From Heterodera schachtii (taxonomy: Eukaryota; Nematoda; Chromadorea; Rhabditida; Heteroderidae): a stretch of 64,000 nucleotides of DNA. A model generated the notes under the pieces. The model did no database searches. It was not told the DNA's origin and was given only the letters and a program-made list of their open reading frames with translations. This document shows, piece by piece, positions 20,222 through 34,279 of the stretch (position 1 is the stretch's first letter; each line of letters opens with the position of its first letter). The position numbers and the translations under genes were made by a program. The stretch spans positions 251,577-315,576 of the forward strand of contig SIJG01000109.1 of assembly GCA_023374025.1 (NCBI GenBank), written 5' to 3'.

Positions 20222-22828
20222 TTTAGCAAGAAAAACATGTTTATTTGATATGACCAAATTTTACAAAAAGAATGTTTTAGCTCGATTGCGTAATTGGTTG
20301 GATTTTTAGTGTTCAGCGGTATCGTATAATTTTAATGCAATTCTTATGAATCTTTAAACTTTTTTACATAAACCATAAAAATATTAAAAATTTCTAATTG
20401 TTTTTCAGAACTCTTTGACCGAGTCCGAGTCGCCGCGTTCCCCTTCCCCGACTGATCGCTTTTCACCTTCGTATGCTGCTACTCATATGATGGCTCGCGG
20501 CGTTTCTTTTTGAGAGGAGGAGGACGATTGGCGGCGTGGAAAAAGAAGGATGAATGATTGGAAAAGGAAGGATGAATGAGCGACCTCTGGAAAAAAGACC
20601 GGGAAGGCACGGATGAAATGCCATATTAATAATCAATGGGCGAACATTTCAAATTTTGTGCAAATAAAATTGAAATTCAACACTTTTAATACACGGGGGG
20701 GGGGGGGGGGGAGACAACAGCGGGAGGTCCGCGCGCGCCAATTGACTGTGTCCACTTCCTCTCCCGGGGTCCGGCTGACAACTGACCAATTGTTGGGGGG
20801 GGGGCCCGCGAAAAGTTGTCGGGGGGATTAAGTTGTCGGGATCATGAGTATTAGATAATAAATGTAATATCTTAATAAATAATGTAATTTTCATATAAAC
20901 ATAAGAAATTTATTATCTTATATTATACCGAATTATCCTTTAAATATGAAAAACCTCAATAAAAAAATTACTTAATAAAGCATAGACATATATGATGGAA
21001 AAGTTTCTTTAAAATAAAAATACCTATTTATTTTTATATGAGGCGATAAATATTTATTAAAATTTAAAGACATTTTGAAATGCAAAATTTTAATTCCTGC
21101 TAAATATATAAAAAAATTGTTTTGCAAATTGGCAGCAAATAAAGAATTGAGAATATTATACATTAATTTCTCTATATATTATATTTTATCTAAAAAGATT
21201 TTTATTGAAACTGTGAGATATAAAAACAAAAACATAAAAGAAATGCTGCATTAGAGCAACGCGACTTACACTTATAAAACCTCATGAGTAATAAATAAAA
21301 AATATAAAAGCTTCATAAAATTGTAAATAATTTGCATAAAAATATGTAAATTTAATATTTTATGGCGCACTTTAAAATCATCCTTTAAGTTACTAATAAT
21401 TTAAAAAATAAATATACATATCAACACAAAGCAATAAAAATCTCAATAATTTTAATTAAAAAAACGAATAAATAAATAGTTGGAGGACTGATGCAAAACA
21501 AATTAACGATTAAAAATAAAATGAATAAAAAAAATCTTTCAAGCGTTTCCGAGGGCAAAGTTCAAAGATTTTCGGCTAAGAGTTATGCTTTTTAAAACAA
21601 TTTTCTTTTATTTTTAATTTCTTACCAGTTTTTTGAGATTTTTCAATTCTCAGGATATATTTTTCTTTTACTGCCTTTTTGTTGGTAATTATGAATATTT
21701 ATCAAAATTTATTAAAATAACTAAATAAAGGTTTCGTGAAAAAAATATTATGCACTATTATTGTGTTATTTTTAAATCTCATAGGAATTAATTTTAAAAT
21801 TTTACAATTCTTATTCTTAACCAATATCGTGAAAATATAAAGTTATTGACAAAATAACTAAATTTTAAAATAAAAATTTCACGAAATACGAAGTGGAATT
21901 TAAAAAATATGCTGTAAGTTATCAAGAAACAAAAGGAACTAATATCGGTACGACTTCACGAGAATAATTAAAAATTACAAAAAAAAAATTATTTAATTCA
22001 AAAATTCATTAAAAATGCATTTTCTATATTTATAAATAATAAATGCGCCCAACTGTTCTAATCAATATATAATTTATATTAAACGGAAATTGACTAACAA
22101 AATAAAAGCATCAAAATAACAATGATCATATTTAAAAAGCAGTTATTGTTATGATTTTAATTTATCGATTTCACAAATTATTTCACTCTAATAAATATTA
22201 AAACAATTATAACTAAAAATAGAATGATACCATTTTTGTTAGAATTAAGTAATTATAAGAAATACCAATCAAAGTCTTGTGATCTTTTGATTGTTTTAAA
22301 AAATTTCTACTTTAAATTTTAAAAACCTTTAAAAATGCACGCTAAATAGCTTTAAACGAAAGATGAAAATTTAAAAAAAAAATTAATACATACAATAAAT
22401 TACCAAGAGTCATTTTTATAATTAAAAAATTAATTTAACCTGCATTTATAATTAGAAATTCAATTTCATGTATTGCTTTTCAAGCACAATGAGTAAAATC
22501 AAATATCCATGATATAAATTATTTATATTAAAGATATTTTTCATTAAAATATATGAACTTTTTTTTAAAGAAACCCAATTAATAAACAATTTTATAATGA
22601 AAATATATAAAACGAATCGCTCAAAAAATCCCGTATAGTGGAGGATCAATCCAAGAATATATTCAATTAATTAACATTATAAAAATAATTTTACCATATT
22701 TTAGGTGATGACGGAAACCATAAATAATTTGTCTTTAAAATTTAAGTAAAAAAAATTAACATATAATTTAAATTTTGTAAAAACATGATTTAATTAATTT
22801 ATCTGAGCAAAGAATAAAAGCCGAATTG
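20222..22828 (-). repeat. Right arm of ~2.6-kb near-perfect palindrome
   Basis: Reverse complement of 16201-18805. The outer end reads ...AATAAAAGCCGAATTG; the following GTAAGAAAAAAA has no counterpart at the left side, where the 71-bp repeat ends instead. The arm carries the G run at 20695-20711 and the GC-rich segment 20409-20840. Small open frames appear on mirrored strands in both arms; none is recognised as conserved. Confidence 0.93.
20409..20513 (+). CDS. Candidate terminal exon, Ser/Pro-rich, in right arm
   Basis: TTGTTTTTCAG ends at 20408, a nematode-type 3' splice acceptor. It is followed by 34 open codons beginning NSLTESESPRSPSPTDRFSP and a TGA at 20511-20513. It is GC-rich against its surroundings and Ser/Pro/Glu-rich, like a disordered C-terminus. 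An identical copy exists on the minus strand of the left arm (18514-18618). If real, it could be the last exon of a gene starting in the spacer. It may also be coincidental; there is no homology evidence. Confidence 0.3.
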   Translation, partial: NSLTESESPRSPSPTDRFSPSYAATHMMARGVSF

Positions 22829-24229
22829 TAAGAAAAAAAAGAATTTTAAAGAAAAGAAACTAATAAATAACATATATGAATGAGTTTTAAAAAATTCCAT
22901 GCCAGCCTCTAGAACAATTGCCATTACAGCTTCAAGAACAATTGCACTATAAAAAACCAAATAAATTAAATTAAAATACTCAACTAAATCTTTGCCAAAC
23001 AAATTCACAAATGAGTAAGAAAAACGGTCCAATAAGGCTAATATATTTATAATACGAAAATTGGCAATTCAAATGTTCTAAGAATCCACTAGAAAGTCGA
23101 CAATACGTCATGAGGTTAATATTGAAGAGTTAACAAAATCCTTACATTTCGCAAGACATTAATTGAAAAAGATAAATTTGTTTGCAATGTACTAATTAAT
23201 AAACTTTATATGATTGAATTTTTATTTAAATGATACGAATATTTATTTTAAATACAATAACTTGTAAAAGCAAATTGAACCAAAAAAATTTTTAAAAAGT
23301 GTGCAAAAGCCAATAATATAAACCGTTAAATGAGATTAGCAATATATTAATATATTAATGTTGAAAATTTAAAAGAATGCTTAATACTATATGAGTATTA
23401 TAAGTGATAAAATATTGTATTTAACAGATATAAATAACATGATTTTTACGTGAACAAATGTCACAATATGCATGTAAAAAAATTGAAAGAGAAGTGGAAT
23501 AAGAGAACGAGAATTTTTGTTATAATGAAAGCTATTTGATATTAGCTTATCAAATTTAAAATTTAATTTTTGAATATATAACAAAAGTTTATCATAAATG
23601 ATTTGAATAGCTAAAATTGTCAAAATATAAAGCTAATTATAAATTTTAAGAATATGATGCGAATCCTTACTCGCAATAGATAGCCCAATATATAATGATG
23701 ATTCAAAAAGAAATGAAACTATGATTAATATATTAAATTTATCTAATAATTAAATTTATAATAAATGAATATTTATTTTTATGATTTATGTTTAATTTGA
23801 AACAATAACTAATACTGAAGTAAAATAATTTTAAAAGCAAATTAACCAAATGATTTTTATAACAGGAAATTTAATATGAAAATCATTCTAAATAATTAAT
23901 TTGAATCCAATATACTAAGACCCGAATAATGACAATTTTGAAAATTTAACAAAAATTGACATTTTGATGTTAAATACGAGTATTCACATTCGGCTGTATT
24001 GGAATGGTTGAGAATATAGTGACAAGATAATCATAAAAACATTTTATTATTGAAACTTAAATAAACATTAGAAAAAAATAAATCCTGTAAAATTATTTAA
24101 AATTGTTTCAATAAAGCATTAAACAACTGAAAAATTTAAATAAATATCAAATTACTTGTTCATCATTTTCTTGTGAAATCATAAACAAATAAATTTTTTT
24201 TATAATTAATTACATTTAATAATCATAAC
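22829..24229. other. AT-rich intergenic DNA, small duplication only
   Basis: AT-rich with no credible gene. At about 22912-22946 a 25-base unit (AGAACAATTGCCATTACAG / AGAACAATTGCAC) is partly duplicated in tandem. This sequence follows the outer edge of the palindrome and does not resemble the continuation of the 42631 repeat, so the right edge does not restore the interrupted repeat. Confidence 0.5.
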
Positions 24230-25757
24230 TAGAGATCGGGATTTAGGGTTGATGATCACAAATCTGATTCATATGACTAATTCCAAAATTAAAATGCTAA
24301 TGATAAATTTGAAAAATAAAACTTCAATAATTATTTTACATTTAAATAAAAAAAATTTAGATTTAAAATTTAATTACTAGTAAAAATACAGGACAAAAAA
24401 AAATTAATAATCTTTTATTATATTTATTATAAGGAAAGTTTTATTAACCTATCTGATATTTTTAAGAGATAAAAAATTAACATGAATAGTTGTGTGAATA
24501 AAATTAATTGATTATATAAATTGAAAAACCAAAAAAAGCTTTAAAACAACATAAAATTTAAGTCCGAGCAGTTAAATTATGTATTTTACGTAATGAAACA
24601 TTAAACTACATAAAAAATCGTTAAAAATTCTAATCAAACACATTACGGAAAAATATATAAGTTTTAAAATAACAATAAACTAAAATAATATACATAAAAT
24701 ATAGGAAGGAAAATATCCATCATAGGGCCCAGACTTAAAATTGCATAAAAACACTTTTATAGGTTTTTTTAGGTGCTGAAAACGCCTAAACCGTCAAAAA
24801 AACTGCTCGACAAAGCGTTTAAACCGGTTTTTGAACCGGTTTAAATCACAAAAATTTGCCTCAAAAATCAGCCAAAAATTAATTTTAAATAAAATTTTTT
24901 GAACAAATTTGGAATCATTCGAAAGCTCTTACCGAGCTAATGTTATAGTTATATTTTATATGCGTATCAAATATTTAGAAAATACATTTATTTTTTACAT
25001 TTGTCAAAAAGTTTGTCGTTTTTAATATTTAATTTTATCTCGAGTTACGATTATAAATGTTTTCAAAAACTTTAATTTTTCTTTTTCTAGTAAAAGGTTT
25101 AATTTTTTTTAATTGAAGTTGTATCTTATTTTATTTTCAATCTTCTTTAAACTTTATTTTATTTTGAATTTTGAAACCATTCTCTAGCTTACGTGTCCAA
25201 ATCGTGTTTGTTGAGATTGCGCAAAAGAAACCGAGAATTTGCATTTAATTAAGCAAACTTTCCGAGGCTCGAGACTGAGACTTGACCCCGAGACTCGAGA
25301 CCGATTTTTTATAGTTCTCATTTTTGGCTCATTTTACGAACAAAATCTGTTAACAAATTGCAATCAAATTTTATCTTATTTTATTTGGCGGCGCCTACCG
25401 GCACCGCCGGACTACAAAAATTTATTATTTTATAAAAATTGGCAAATTCGCAAAATTTGGCCATTTTTGTACAAAATATGTGCATAAATTGCACTTAAAT
25501 TTTTAAAAATTCGCTGTCCCTGCTGGACACCCTGTTCACAAAAATATTTGGAAAATTTTATCACAAAAAAGACAGTGTAAAAACAAAAAATTCGCCGACA
25601 GGGAAAAATTTAACTAAAAAATTCACGGTTACGGTCACGAAAACCGGGAATTTCACGGGTTTTTTCGATCACGGTCACGGTCATGACTCACGGTACCAAT
25701 TCACGGTCACGGTCACGTTTCACGGTTCACGGGTTTTTCAGTCACGGCGCATCTCTA
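24230..25757. repeat. Patch of short GC-rich tandem motifs; possible transposon
   Basis: Three motif types lie together. 24818-24845 is a near-palindrome, TTTAAACCGGTTT, then TTGAA, then CCGGTTTAAA. 25261-25306 has GAGACTGAGACTTG and CCCCGAGACTCGAGACCG. 25622-25748 is an imperfect array of TCACGG units (TCACGGTCACGGTCA). The right end, CGCATCTCTA (25757), reversed gives TAGAGATGCG, and 24230 begins TAGAGATCGGG, so a hAT-like element of ~1.5 kb is conceivable. However, the flanking 8-mers ATCATAAC and GCCAACAC do not match. The real left end may instead lie near 24727. No transposase frame is present. Confidence 0.4.
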
Positions 25758-28700
25758 GCCAACACCATAATATAATCAAAAAAATGCATTTGTTAATGAT
25801 AATAATAAAAATGAAAATTATCGATTTTCAAATACTGTTTATGTTTATTTAAAGAAAGCAAAATATATTGAATAGGACAAAATTATAAAAAAGAAAAAGA
25901 ATTTAGAGCGCATGAATTTTGAAACAAAAAAAAAGTCTGGCAAAGAAAACCTATATTTAAAGAACATAATTATCTGTAATTTAAAATACCTTTTTAAATA
26001 AATTTTTTTTGAAATCAAATGTAAGAAGAAAATTAAATAAAAATAAAAATCATAAAAGGAATCAGAAAATGAGATTAAAAATATTCAAAATGATTACTCA
26101 AGTAATTCACAAATATTTTAATTTGTTACTTTTGAGACATTCTTAATCGCGAACAAAAATTTTTATTTTTTTAGTTGATTTAAAATAAATTATGCTTTTC
26201 TTTGTATGTAAAACATTGGCTGTAGCCCAAAATCATCTCGAATCTGAGATCGAAATTAAAAGAAGCAAAAATACGAACTGAAATTACTAGATTTATATAC
26301 TTCTTATATATTTGAATTATAAAAAAATAATATTTGAAAAACCCACTAAAAATAAAAATTTATAAAAATTTCTTTGCGAATTTTCGCCCACCCAAATTGT
26401 CACTATAATTTCTCGTCCAATTTTGGATGTTCGAATACTTTTTTCATCCCATTTTATTAAATCAAAAAAATTGATGTACAAATGCATACAACTTCAGGTT
26501 GCACGAAATAACAACTATAATGATAATAATAATTTTCATAAATTAAATTGAATGTAATGGGAAATAAATGATATAGAAATTAAATAATTAAAATCAAAAT
26601 ATATTATAATTCAACATAAATTAAAATCTGACAAATTCAAAAATAACTTAATGAGATGATATATGAATGAATGAATCTAAATGTATTTTTATTGCAAAGG
26701 TTTCGGAATAAGCATATAATTGAAATTGAAAACAATGTTTAAATGAGGTTTTTTTTGTTAACTTTAATAAACAAAATATTACCCTAATGGCAGTTTAGTT
26801 AATTTAATAAATAAGAATATAACTAATATTAAAATTTGCTTTTTCATATCAATTGAAAGCAATTAAATTATTTATATAATTTTTTTTAATATTTTGGGGT
26901 TTTCAGCATTATAACAATTAAAATATATGGTAATAACACATTATACAAGCAAAGTTATTAACAATAAAATCTTAGTTATAAATAATTAATTACGAAAAAT
27001 AGTAAAAATTCAAAGATTAAAAAGGGGAAGATATTAAATAATTTAAATTATTAATTAAAAAATGATAATAAATAAAAGAAAAAATATATAAGCAAAGTTT
27101 TTCAATTTTTTTTCTTGTCATACAAAAAAATTATGAAATTAATATAATTAAACAAAAGCTGCAATTGAAACGAAAACTATTGTGAATCAAAATCCATAAC
27201 GAGAAACCTTATAAAGTTCTTTCAAAAAAATTTTTTGTTATTAAAAGATTTATTATTAATATGCGATCTGCAGGCTATCTAAAGATCATTAACAATTATC
27301 TGTCTCAGTGTCTCAATTTGCTGCTTCTTCCGCTTCAGCTCCATAAAATTCATTAGAACAAAGAAAATAATTGGCAATAAAACCTTTTGATACATAATAA
27401 CTTGTACGCAAAATATTTTAAAACATAAAAAATAATTCACAAACTTTAATTTAATACCTGTTATAAATAAAATATTTGAAAATTTAATTCGATAGTTTTA
27501 TTGATGAACTAGAACAGGTGTTATGTTTCATTGGATTATTAAGAATAAAAAAATAAGAAAACAGATAAAATTAAATAATTAAACCAGAAATTAATTTCAG
27601 TTATTCACTTAAAAAAATAATTAAAATAATATTATATATGATAATAATAATTAATTCACTAAAAAATATTTTGTATAATACTTACATTGAAACTTAAATA
27701 CGAATTAAATTTTATATATCATAAAATAAATTTTTTTTTCTTCAACCATATAAAGTTAAAAGGGATTAAGTATACAGAATTACGCTAATTATATGAAACT
27801 TTGAATTTAATATAATATTTCAAAAAAAAATTATATCAAGAGTTTCGGTACAAGTAAACAAATATCCATTTACAAAAAAATTTGCTAAAAATAAAATATG
27901 TAATTAATTTTCGCTAAATTTTGCTTCATTTAACTCGTAGACTCAAATTCAAAAGAAAAAAATAAATGTTTAAAATAAATTTAGTTCATTTTTAAACTAT
28001 TTTATCAATAAAAAGAAAAATTTGATTAATAACCAAACGAGAATTAAAATGGAGATAAATTATCTGAAGAATGCTTTAACATAACCTAGTTTCACGACGA
28101 GGAAAAGTTGGGCATGAATAAATTTAATTTTATAAAGAAATCTTCATCTAAAAATAGCTATACAAATTTTATACGTTGGAACATTAGAACTTTAACAAAA
28201 ATCTAATTTATAAGAAAATTTAAGGCTATGTTTTTTGCCATGTGATGCATATAGATTTATGAAGATTTTAAATTTTAAAGTCCTTAATTCCTATGCGATT
28301 TGGTAATTTTATACTATCATAGAGATAAAGCATTTAAATTTAAAAACAAATTTATCGAGTAAAAAGAAATCTTATTCGTAAAAAAATTAAAATCGCAGAA
28401 TTATCAATTAAATTATTATTTATAAGCGGCGGCATGTGTATGAAAACAAAAAGATGTTCGCAATACATGACTTTTAATATTAATTAAATAACAAAGCAAA
28501 ATAAAGAAATAATTCAAATATGTTACCTGAAATTTTAATTTGAGGGTTGCATTTCTATAATTAGTTTTTTATAATTATTTTACCAAAAAAAAATATGTTG
28601 TTATATTAATTCTTTTGGAAAATTAATTTTTAATTCTTCTCATCAAAATTTTTTTTATATTATATGAAAATATTCCTATTTAAATGTAAAAAGAATTTTC

Positions 28701-29559
28701 ATTTTGATCTAATGAACAATATTTACTTATTTTGTGCTTCAGAAATCTCACTTTATAAAATATTTTATTTATTTTGATATAAATCTTATTCTCAATTATC
28801 TTTTTTCAATCTTTATTTTTTCCAAAATATAATAAATTTTATTGTATAAATTAAATGTAATTTATTATTGTCTTATTTAATTTATATACATCTAAGTGTA
28901 GAAAAATTGTACGTACTTGAAAGACTATTAGACTGAAACACAGTTTTTAATAAGTAAATTTGTTTTTAAGTTTTTTATTCTTCATCGAAGTTTTAATTGG
29001 AAATGTTGGAAAATTTAGATCTTTATATATATTACAAATAAAGTTAGTACAAAGACTATATATAACATACCTAACTAACAAAATAAATTAAAATACAAAA
29101 TAAGCACAAAATCTTTGTGGATTAAGAATAAAATTGCCAATACATTTGAATCACAACACTTCTGTACTTATTCATCTGTGATTTATAATGCATTAAAAGT
29201 CTAGAAATAAAAAGAACAGCGTCGCGTTATCGCTCACTTTATTGATAAAATTACAAAATATATTTGTTTTTTAACATTTTCATCTTCCAATTTTTTAGAG
29301 ATTTAATATTCAACTATGTTAAATTATTTGAACATATTTCTTAGATTATGTTATTTTTAGAGTTTGGTTTTAATCTAATTTATTGTATATTTATATTTTA
29401 ATTATTGAAACAGTTATCTTTTAAAACACACAAATTTTTTATTTTAATATAAAAAATTATTTTGAAGATAATTTTTCTCAAAATAAAAAATAAATGTTTT
29501 ATCGTATAATATTTTTTTTCAGATTTGCTTTTTCATTTAAATTCTCTTGTGGAAATGAT
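25758..29559. other. AT-rich intergenic DNA, nothing recognised
   Basis: About 3.8 kb of A-rich, low-complexity DNA without credible open frames. Slightly GC-richer spots at 26385-26455 and 27280-27345 contain no recognisable motif. Confidence 0.55.
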
Positions 29560-30120
29560 TCATGCCATTATACCATATGACGATTGGTTATATATTAATA
29601 TTTTTATTTCTTAATATGAAATTTCTTTCTTTTTATAATTTTGTTTTAATTCTATGACTATATTTTAGTTGTATAAATTATTAAATATTCATTTTTTATC
29701 TATAATTCCATTATTAGTATTTTAATAAAAATGATTTTCAATCAAATAAAAAATAAAGTCTAAATAAATACATATTTATATTTATTCGAGAAAGAGAATG
29801 AGAACCAAAATATTTATATTTTTAAAAATCATTTTAGATAATTAAATTTGGACAATGTTTTTAATAACGTTTTTTTGATAAATAAAATGAGATAAATTTA
29901 AATATTTGCATATTTAATATTTTGACAAAAACAGAAATGAGTAATGAATAATATTAATAAATAATATGCAAAAAATAAAAAATGGTATTTAATTTTCATT
30001 ACAGTAAGATTAAATATTTTTAATCATTATTTATAAAACAATTATTTCTTTATGCACTTTTTTTTTATAAGGGTTTTTTCATTATTGCATTTTTATTTCT
30101 CTAATTTTCAGCACTGCAAA
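29560..30120 (+). repeat. Dispersed repeat, copy 1 (direct relative at 37930-38220)
   Basis: The blocks TTTTAATTCTATGACTATATTTTA (about 29643), ATTCATTTTTTATCTATAATTC and the end block ATAAGGGTTTTTTCATTATTGC...TCTCTAATTTTCAGCA match 37965-38215 in the same orientation. Copy 1 is about 270 bp longer, with extra sequence at roughly 29750-30000. No coding potential is seen. Confidence 0.65.
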
Positions 30121-32379
30121 ATATCGGCGAGATCGGCGATTTATTAGTTCAATTAAATTAATAAAAATAAAGCAGTTCAAAATTCTTTAAAATAATGTTA
30201 GTAAAAATTGTCCAAATTAATATATAAGATATTATTAGTATCAACAAACTGAAAAATTATTCTTTTAATACCCAACCGTTAGCTTTTGGAAAAAATACAA
30301 TAAATTGTCTGGATAATATTAGAAAAAAAATTGAATAATGATATCTAATTATATTATAAGTTAAATACATTTCATAAATATGAAAATAGCACACGAGAAA
30401 TTGGAGGAAGTTTTGTAGATACAAAGCCGACAAGTTTAGCGAATTTGATACGCATAAATATTCTAATAACAAAACAGAACCCAACATTTGTTAATAAATC
30501 AATTATATATTTTTTGAAACAAAAAAGAAATAAAACACACAAGCAATTTGATAAAGCATAAAAGTCAAATAGAAAAATATAGTTAAATTGAAGAAATTAC
30601 AGTGGCAAAGGCGGGTGATTGCCAGTAAAATTTCTTATAACATTTAAAACATAATTGCATCTTCACGTGCGCCAACACCAACTGGTTTTCGTGTTGCAGC
30701 AAAGACATTAGTAAATTAATTGTGGAATATATGAGAATATAAAATAGTAATTTAGTTTTCTATTTGCATTATTAAAAATTATGAATTTACATAAAAAACC
30801 GAAATTTGTTTAAAAATTACTTATTAAAATTTAAAAAATAGTTTATTTGAATTTAAAAATGTTTTATAAATAAAAAATAATTAATAAATTGCATAAAGAC
30901 ATGCAGAAATAAGAAAAAATTGTAATTTTAATAAAAAAGAATGAAATTATTAATAATTAAAAAATTTTAATTACATAAAATAATATTCACAAAGAATTTG
31001 ATTTTTATAAATAGAATTAATATAACTTCTTGTAAATTTTATAACAAAATTACTGAAAACAATTCAAAATTCATTAGAAAAATTGACCACATCTAATGAG
31101 AAACTAATGGATTTGAAAATAAGCTCTTTACTGACATTATAATGAAAGCATTAATTAATAAGCTCTTACTGACATTATTAATGGAAAAATAAATAAAGTT
31201 CATCTACAAGATGCACGTATAAAATAATTAAGCAGAATGAACGAAATGATTTCACATAAATTGAACATAACAAAATGACGGCACTCGAAGAACGAGAAAA
31301 ATAACATGTAAAGTTATATTAAAGAAATCGTTAAATGCATTATTTAGGAAATATAATCGAAATTGTTAGCGTAAATTAAAATTTTTCAACGATATATTTT
31401 TATAATGTAAGTTATTATAAATTTAAATAAATAAGACAAATAATTTGTAACTTATAAGCCAAATGGTTTTTGGTGATATAATACCATAGACGATATTTAA
31501 TTTCAAAAAGTAAAGGCATAAAATTAATTGGCTAATATTTAATTATATAAAAGAGATTTAAACATATTAATTATTTAAATTTTCATTGAGTAAATTGAAC
31601 AAAGTCATGCACAATTTTTAAATAAACACGGTATCCGCTTACTCCACCCCAATTTGCCGTTCGTCGTAGAATTTGGAGGCTGAGATCAAGAATTTTATTA
31701 TGAAAATAAATAAAAAGCAAAATAAAATAAAAATCACTTCAATGTGCAGCTAAATCTCTAAATATTGATCTCTCGAATTTATTATTCAATTTAATTAATT
31801 TAAGCAATATTATTTAGTGAATAAAAATAAAATTCTTCAAAAATAACAATGAATAAAGTAATCATTAAAAAAAAATATAAATTAAATGAATAAACATAAA
31901 ATAAAATAATTATTGTAATGCACAAAAGTTAATGTAATTATTAACAATAATATAAAAGAACTAACAAATAAAATATAACCAAAAATGCATTTGTAATATT
32001 TTTAAATGATTGATCTTCTCGATAAAGTATGATCTTACTTAATATTTTAAATATTATAAAGAGTCATATTATAAACTTCTTAGTCTAATAATCGAATCGT
32101 CATATTAAGGCCATGTATGAGTTCTATGGGGTTTCATTGACATTGACACTCAATCATTATTTTATTGTTGTTTTTATTTTAACATTATTTATTCGGGTTT
32201 TTTTTATGAGCCACATAAAAGCACTAAGGTGCTTAAATATTAATTTTTATATACTGTATAAAAATGGTATAAACTCAGCGAAACAAATATTTTATTTTAT
32301 TTTCTCGTTCCTTTATAATAATATTTGTTTTTTTATGAAATTTTGGCCCACCATAAAACATGAAGTTCCTTTTTGTTGT
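30121..32379. other. AT-rich intergenic DNA, nothing recognised
   Basis: No credible gene. AATAAGCTCTTTACTGACATTAT recurs imperfectly at 31119-31141 and 31157-31179, a small decayed duplication. A short GC-richer spot at 31632-31685 has no open frame of note. Confidence 0.5.
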
Positions 32380-32481
32380 GACTGGGATGTAGTCCACTTG
32401 GCCGATACCGTACTTCTTCGATTTAATCCCCCCCCCCTGATTATTACACGTACACCCTCTCGATTATAGCCCCTCCCCACA
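32380..32481. repeat. C-run fragment resembling other G-run repeats here
   Basis: It reads TTTAATCCCCCCCCCCTGAT, then TATTACACGTACACCC, then TCGATTATAGCCCCTCCCCAC. The reverse complement has GGGGGG followed by ATTAAA. Compare GGGGGGATTATT at 7183 and GGGGGGATTAAGTTG at about 20821 in the palindrome. It may be one end of a related element; the other end was not found. Confidence 0.35.
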
Positions 32482-34279
32482 AAATTAATAATAAATAGAA
32501 AAATTTTCAAAATGAAAAATTCGTAATGAGAATCAATTTTTTTAGAAATTTATTAAATATTATTTTTTATAATTTTCATTTTTATGCTTTTTTTTTTATT
32601 AATTTTTGGGGTTTTAATTTCGCCGGGCTGGCATTAAACATTTGCTCATATTATTTTTTATAATAAGCGCAAACTGATTCTCCGAGTTCAAGGGGCTTAG
32701 TTTTTCAAAATCAAAATAAATGGAATAATAAATATTGTAGCGCTAAATACATGCAATTATCGAGCGCCTACATTGGATAACACTTTTTTGTCTATCGAGC
32801 ATGGAAAGAAAATTTAATATTTTAACTCTAACTATAATTCAATTTAGGCGCCGCCGGGGGAAAATAAGAATTTTAACTATATTTTTAGCTGATTTTCATT
32901 GAAAAAATTCTTAATTTTATGAATTTTCTGAAAAGAATTGCTTATTTGGTTATTTTCTATTTTTTATAAAAAATTTAACAAAAAACCACAAAAAATCTCA
33001 AAATTTCTTTGAGCAAATTAGCAATATAAAATAGTGTTATCAATAATTTTAATTAAAAAAAGTGGTCACAAAAATTTAAATGTAATATATGAATATAATT
33101 ATAAAAAAATTTATCAGAAAATATTTTACTTGTCTCACTTCCCCGTCACTCCTCTTAAAAGAAACAAAAATAAATAAAAATTAAATAAGTAAATTTAAAT
33201 ATGTGAATAAATAAGCCAATGAAAATTATAAATTTGGAAAATTAAGGTTCAATTAATATCATATAAAAAAATCAACTGTTTATTTAATAGATAAAAAAAT
33301 TTAAGTTTAGTCGAAATATTTAGCTATACAATAATTAAAACGAACAAAAAATGGAAATTGTAAAAAATACAAAAAATAAAATCGACTATTCTAAATAAAT
33401 GGATCCAATGAAAACCGAACTGTAATGATACAAATTATGTAAATCATAATTTAATAATCGCAGATGATCAGTCAAAGACAACGCCATGAATGATTTTGTA
33501 GAGCTGGCATCAAGAGGCGACGAGAATTCATCTAAATATTAATTCATATTTAAATAATTAAAACATAAATAATTTAAACATAGATTTTCCAAAATAACAG
33601 AACTATAATATACAAAAATCAATTATTTTAAATAATTACAATTTTTTGAAGGCACATAATTTAAACAACGAAAATAATATCAAGTCATTAAAATTTAAAA
33701 AATGATAGCAATAAATATAATGAATAAAGTAAACTAAAATATTTTAAGCCAATATGATGCAAAACCACAAATATGGCAAAAAAAAACTTTAAAATACCTA
33801 AAAATCTAAATAAATAGAGTATTTTAATTTTTAATTCAAATTTTGAATGTTTTAATTGCTTTTATAAAAAACTATTAAATACAATTTTTACATTTCACAG
33901 TGTATCAACAAGATTATTTGCATGATTACATGAAAATAAGGCAGAGAAAGAAAAAATGTTATATAAAGATAAATAAAACGATAATGTTACTATATAAAAT
34001 TTAAGGTAAACAAAATTTTTAATTAACAATTCTAAAAATAATAATAAAACGATTTGTAAAAAAAAAAAAAAATTTTTTTTGAGAATTTCATTATGAAAAT
34101 AAAAAATAAGCAAAGTAAAAATAGATTAAGCAAAAAAAAGTTAAAATGAGTTTTTAGTATTTGTTTGTTATAAGTTTATTTTTTTACCGTTGCAAAATGC
34201 AAAAGACTTATAAAAATAATTTAAAACGATATGATAATATAAAATCAAATTTATTTTTCACTTCCATGTTAATTAACAA
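32482..34279. other. AT-rich intergenic DNA, nothing recognised
   Basis: No credible gene. GGCGCCGCCGGGGG at about 32847-32860 is an isolated GC island in AT-rich DNA, sharing AGGCGCCGCC with the reverse complement of 25387-25396. A-rich runs occur at 34059-34072. Confidence 0.5.

Noticed and set aside
25239..25487. 82-codon plus-strand frame
   Set aside because: Runs through GAGAC-type repeats and AT-rich filler; no conserved motif.
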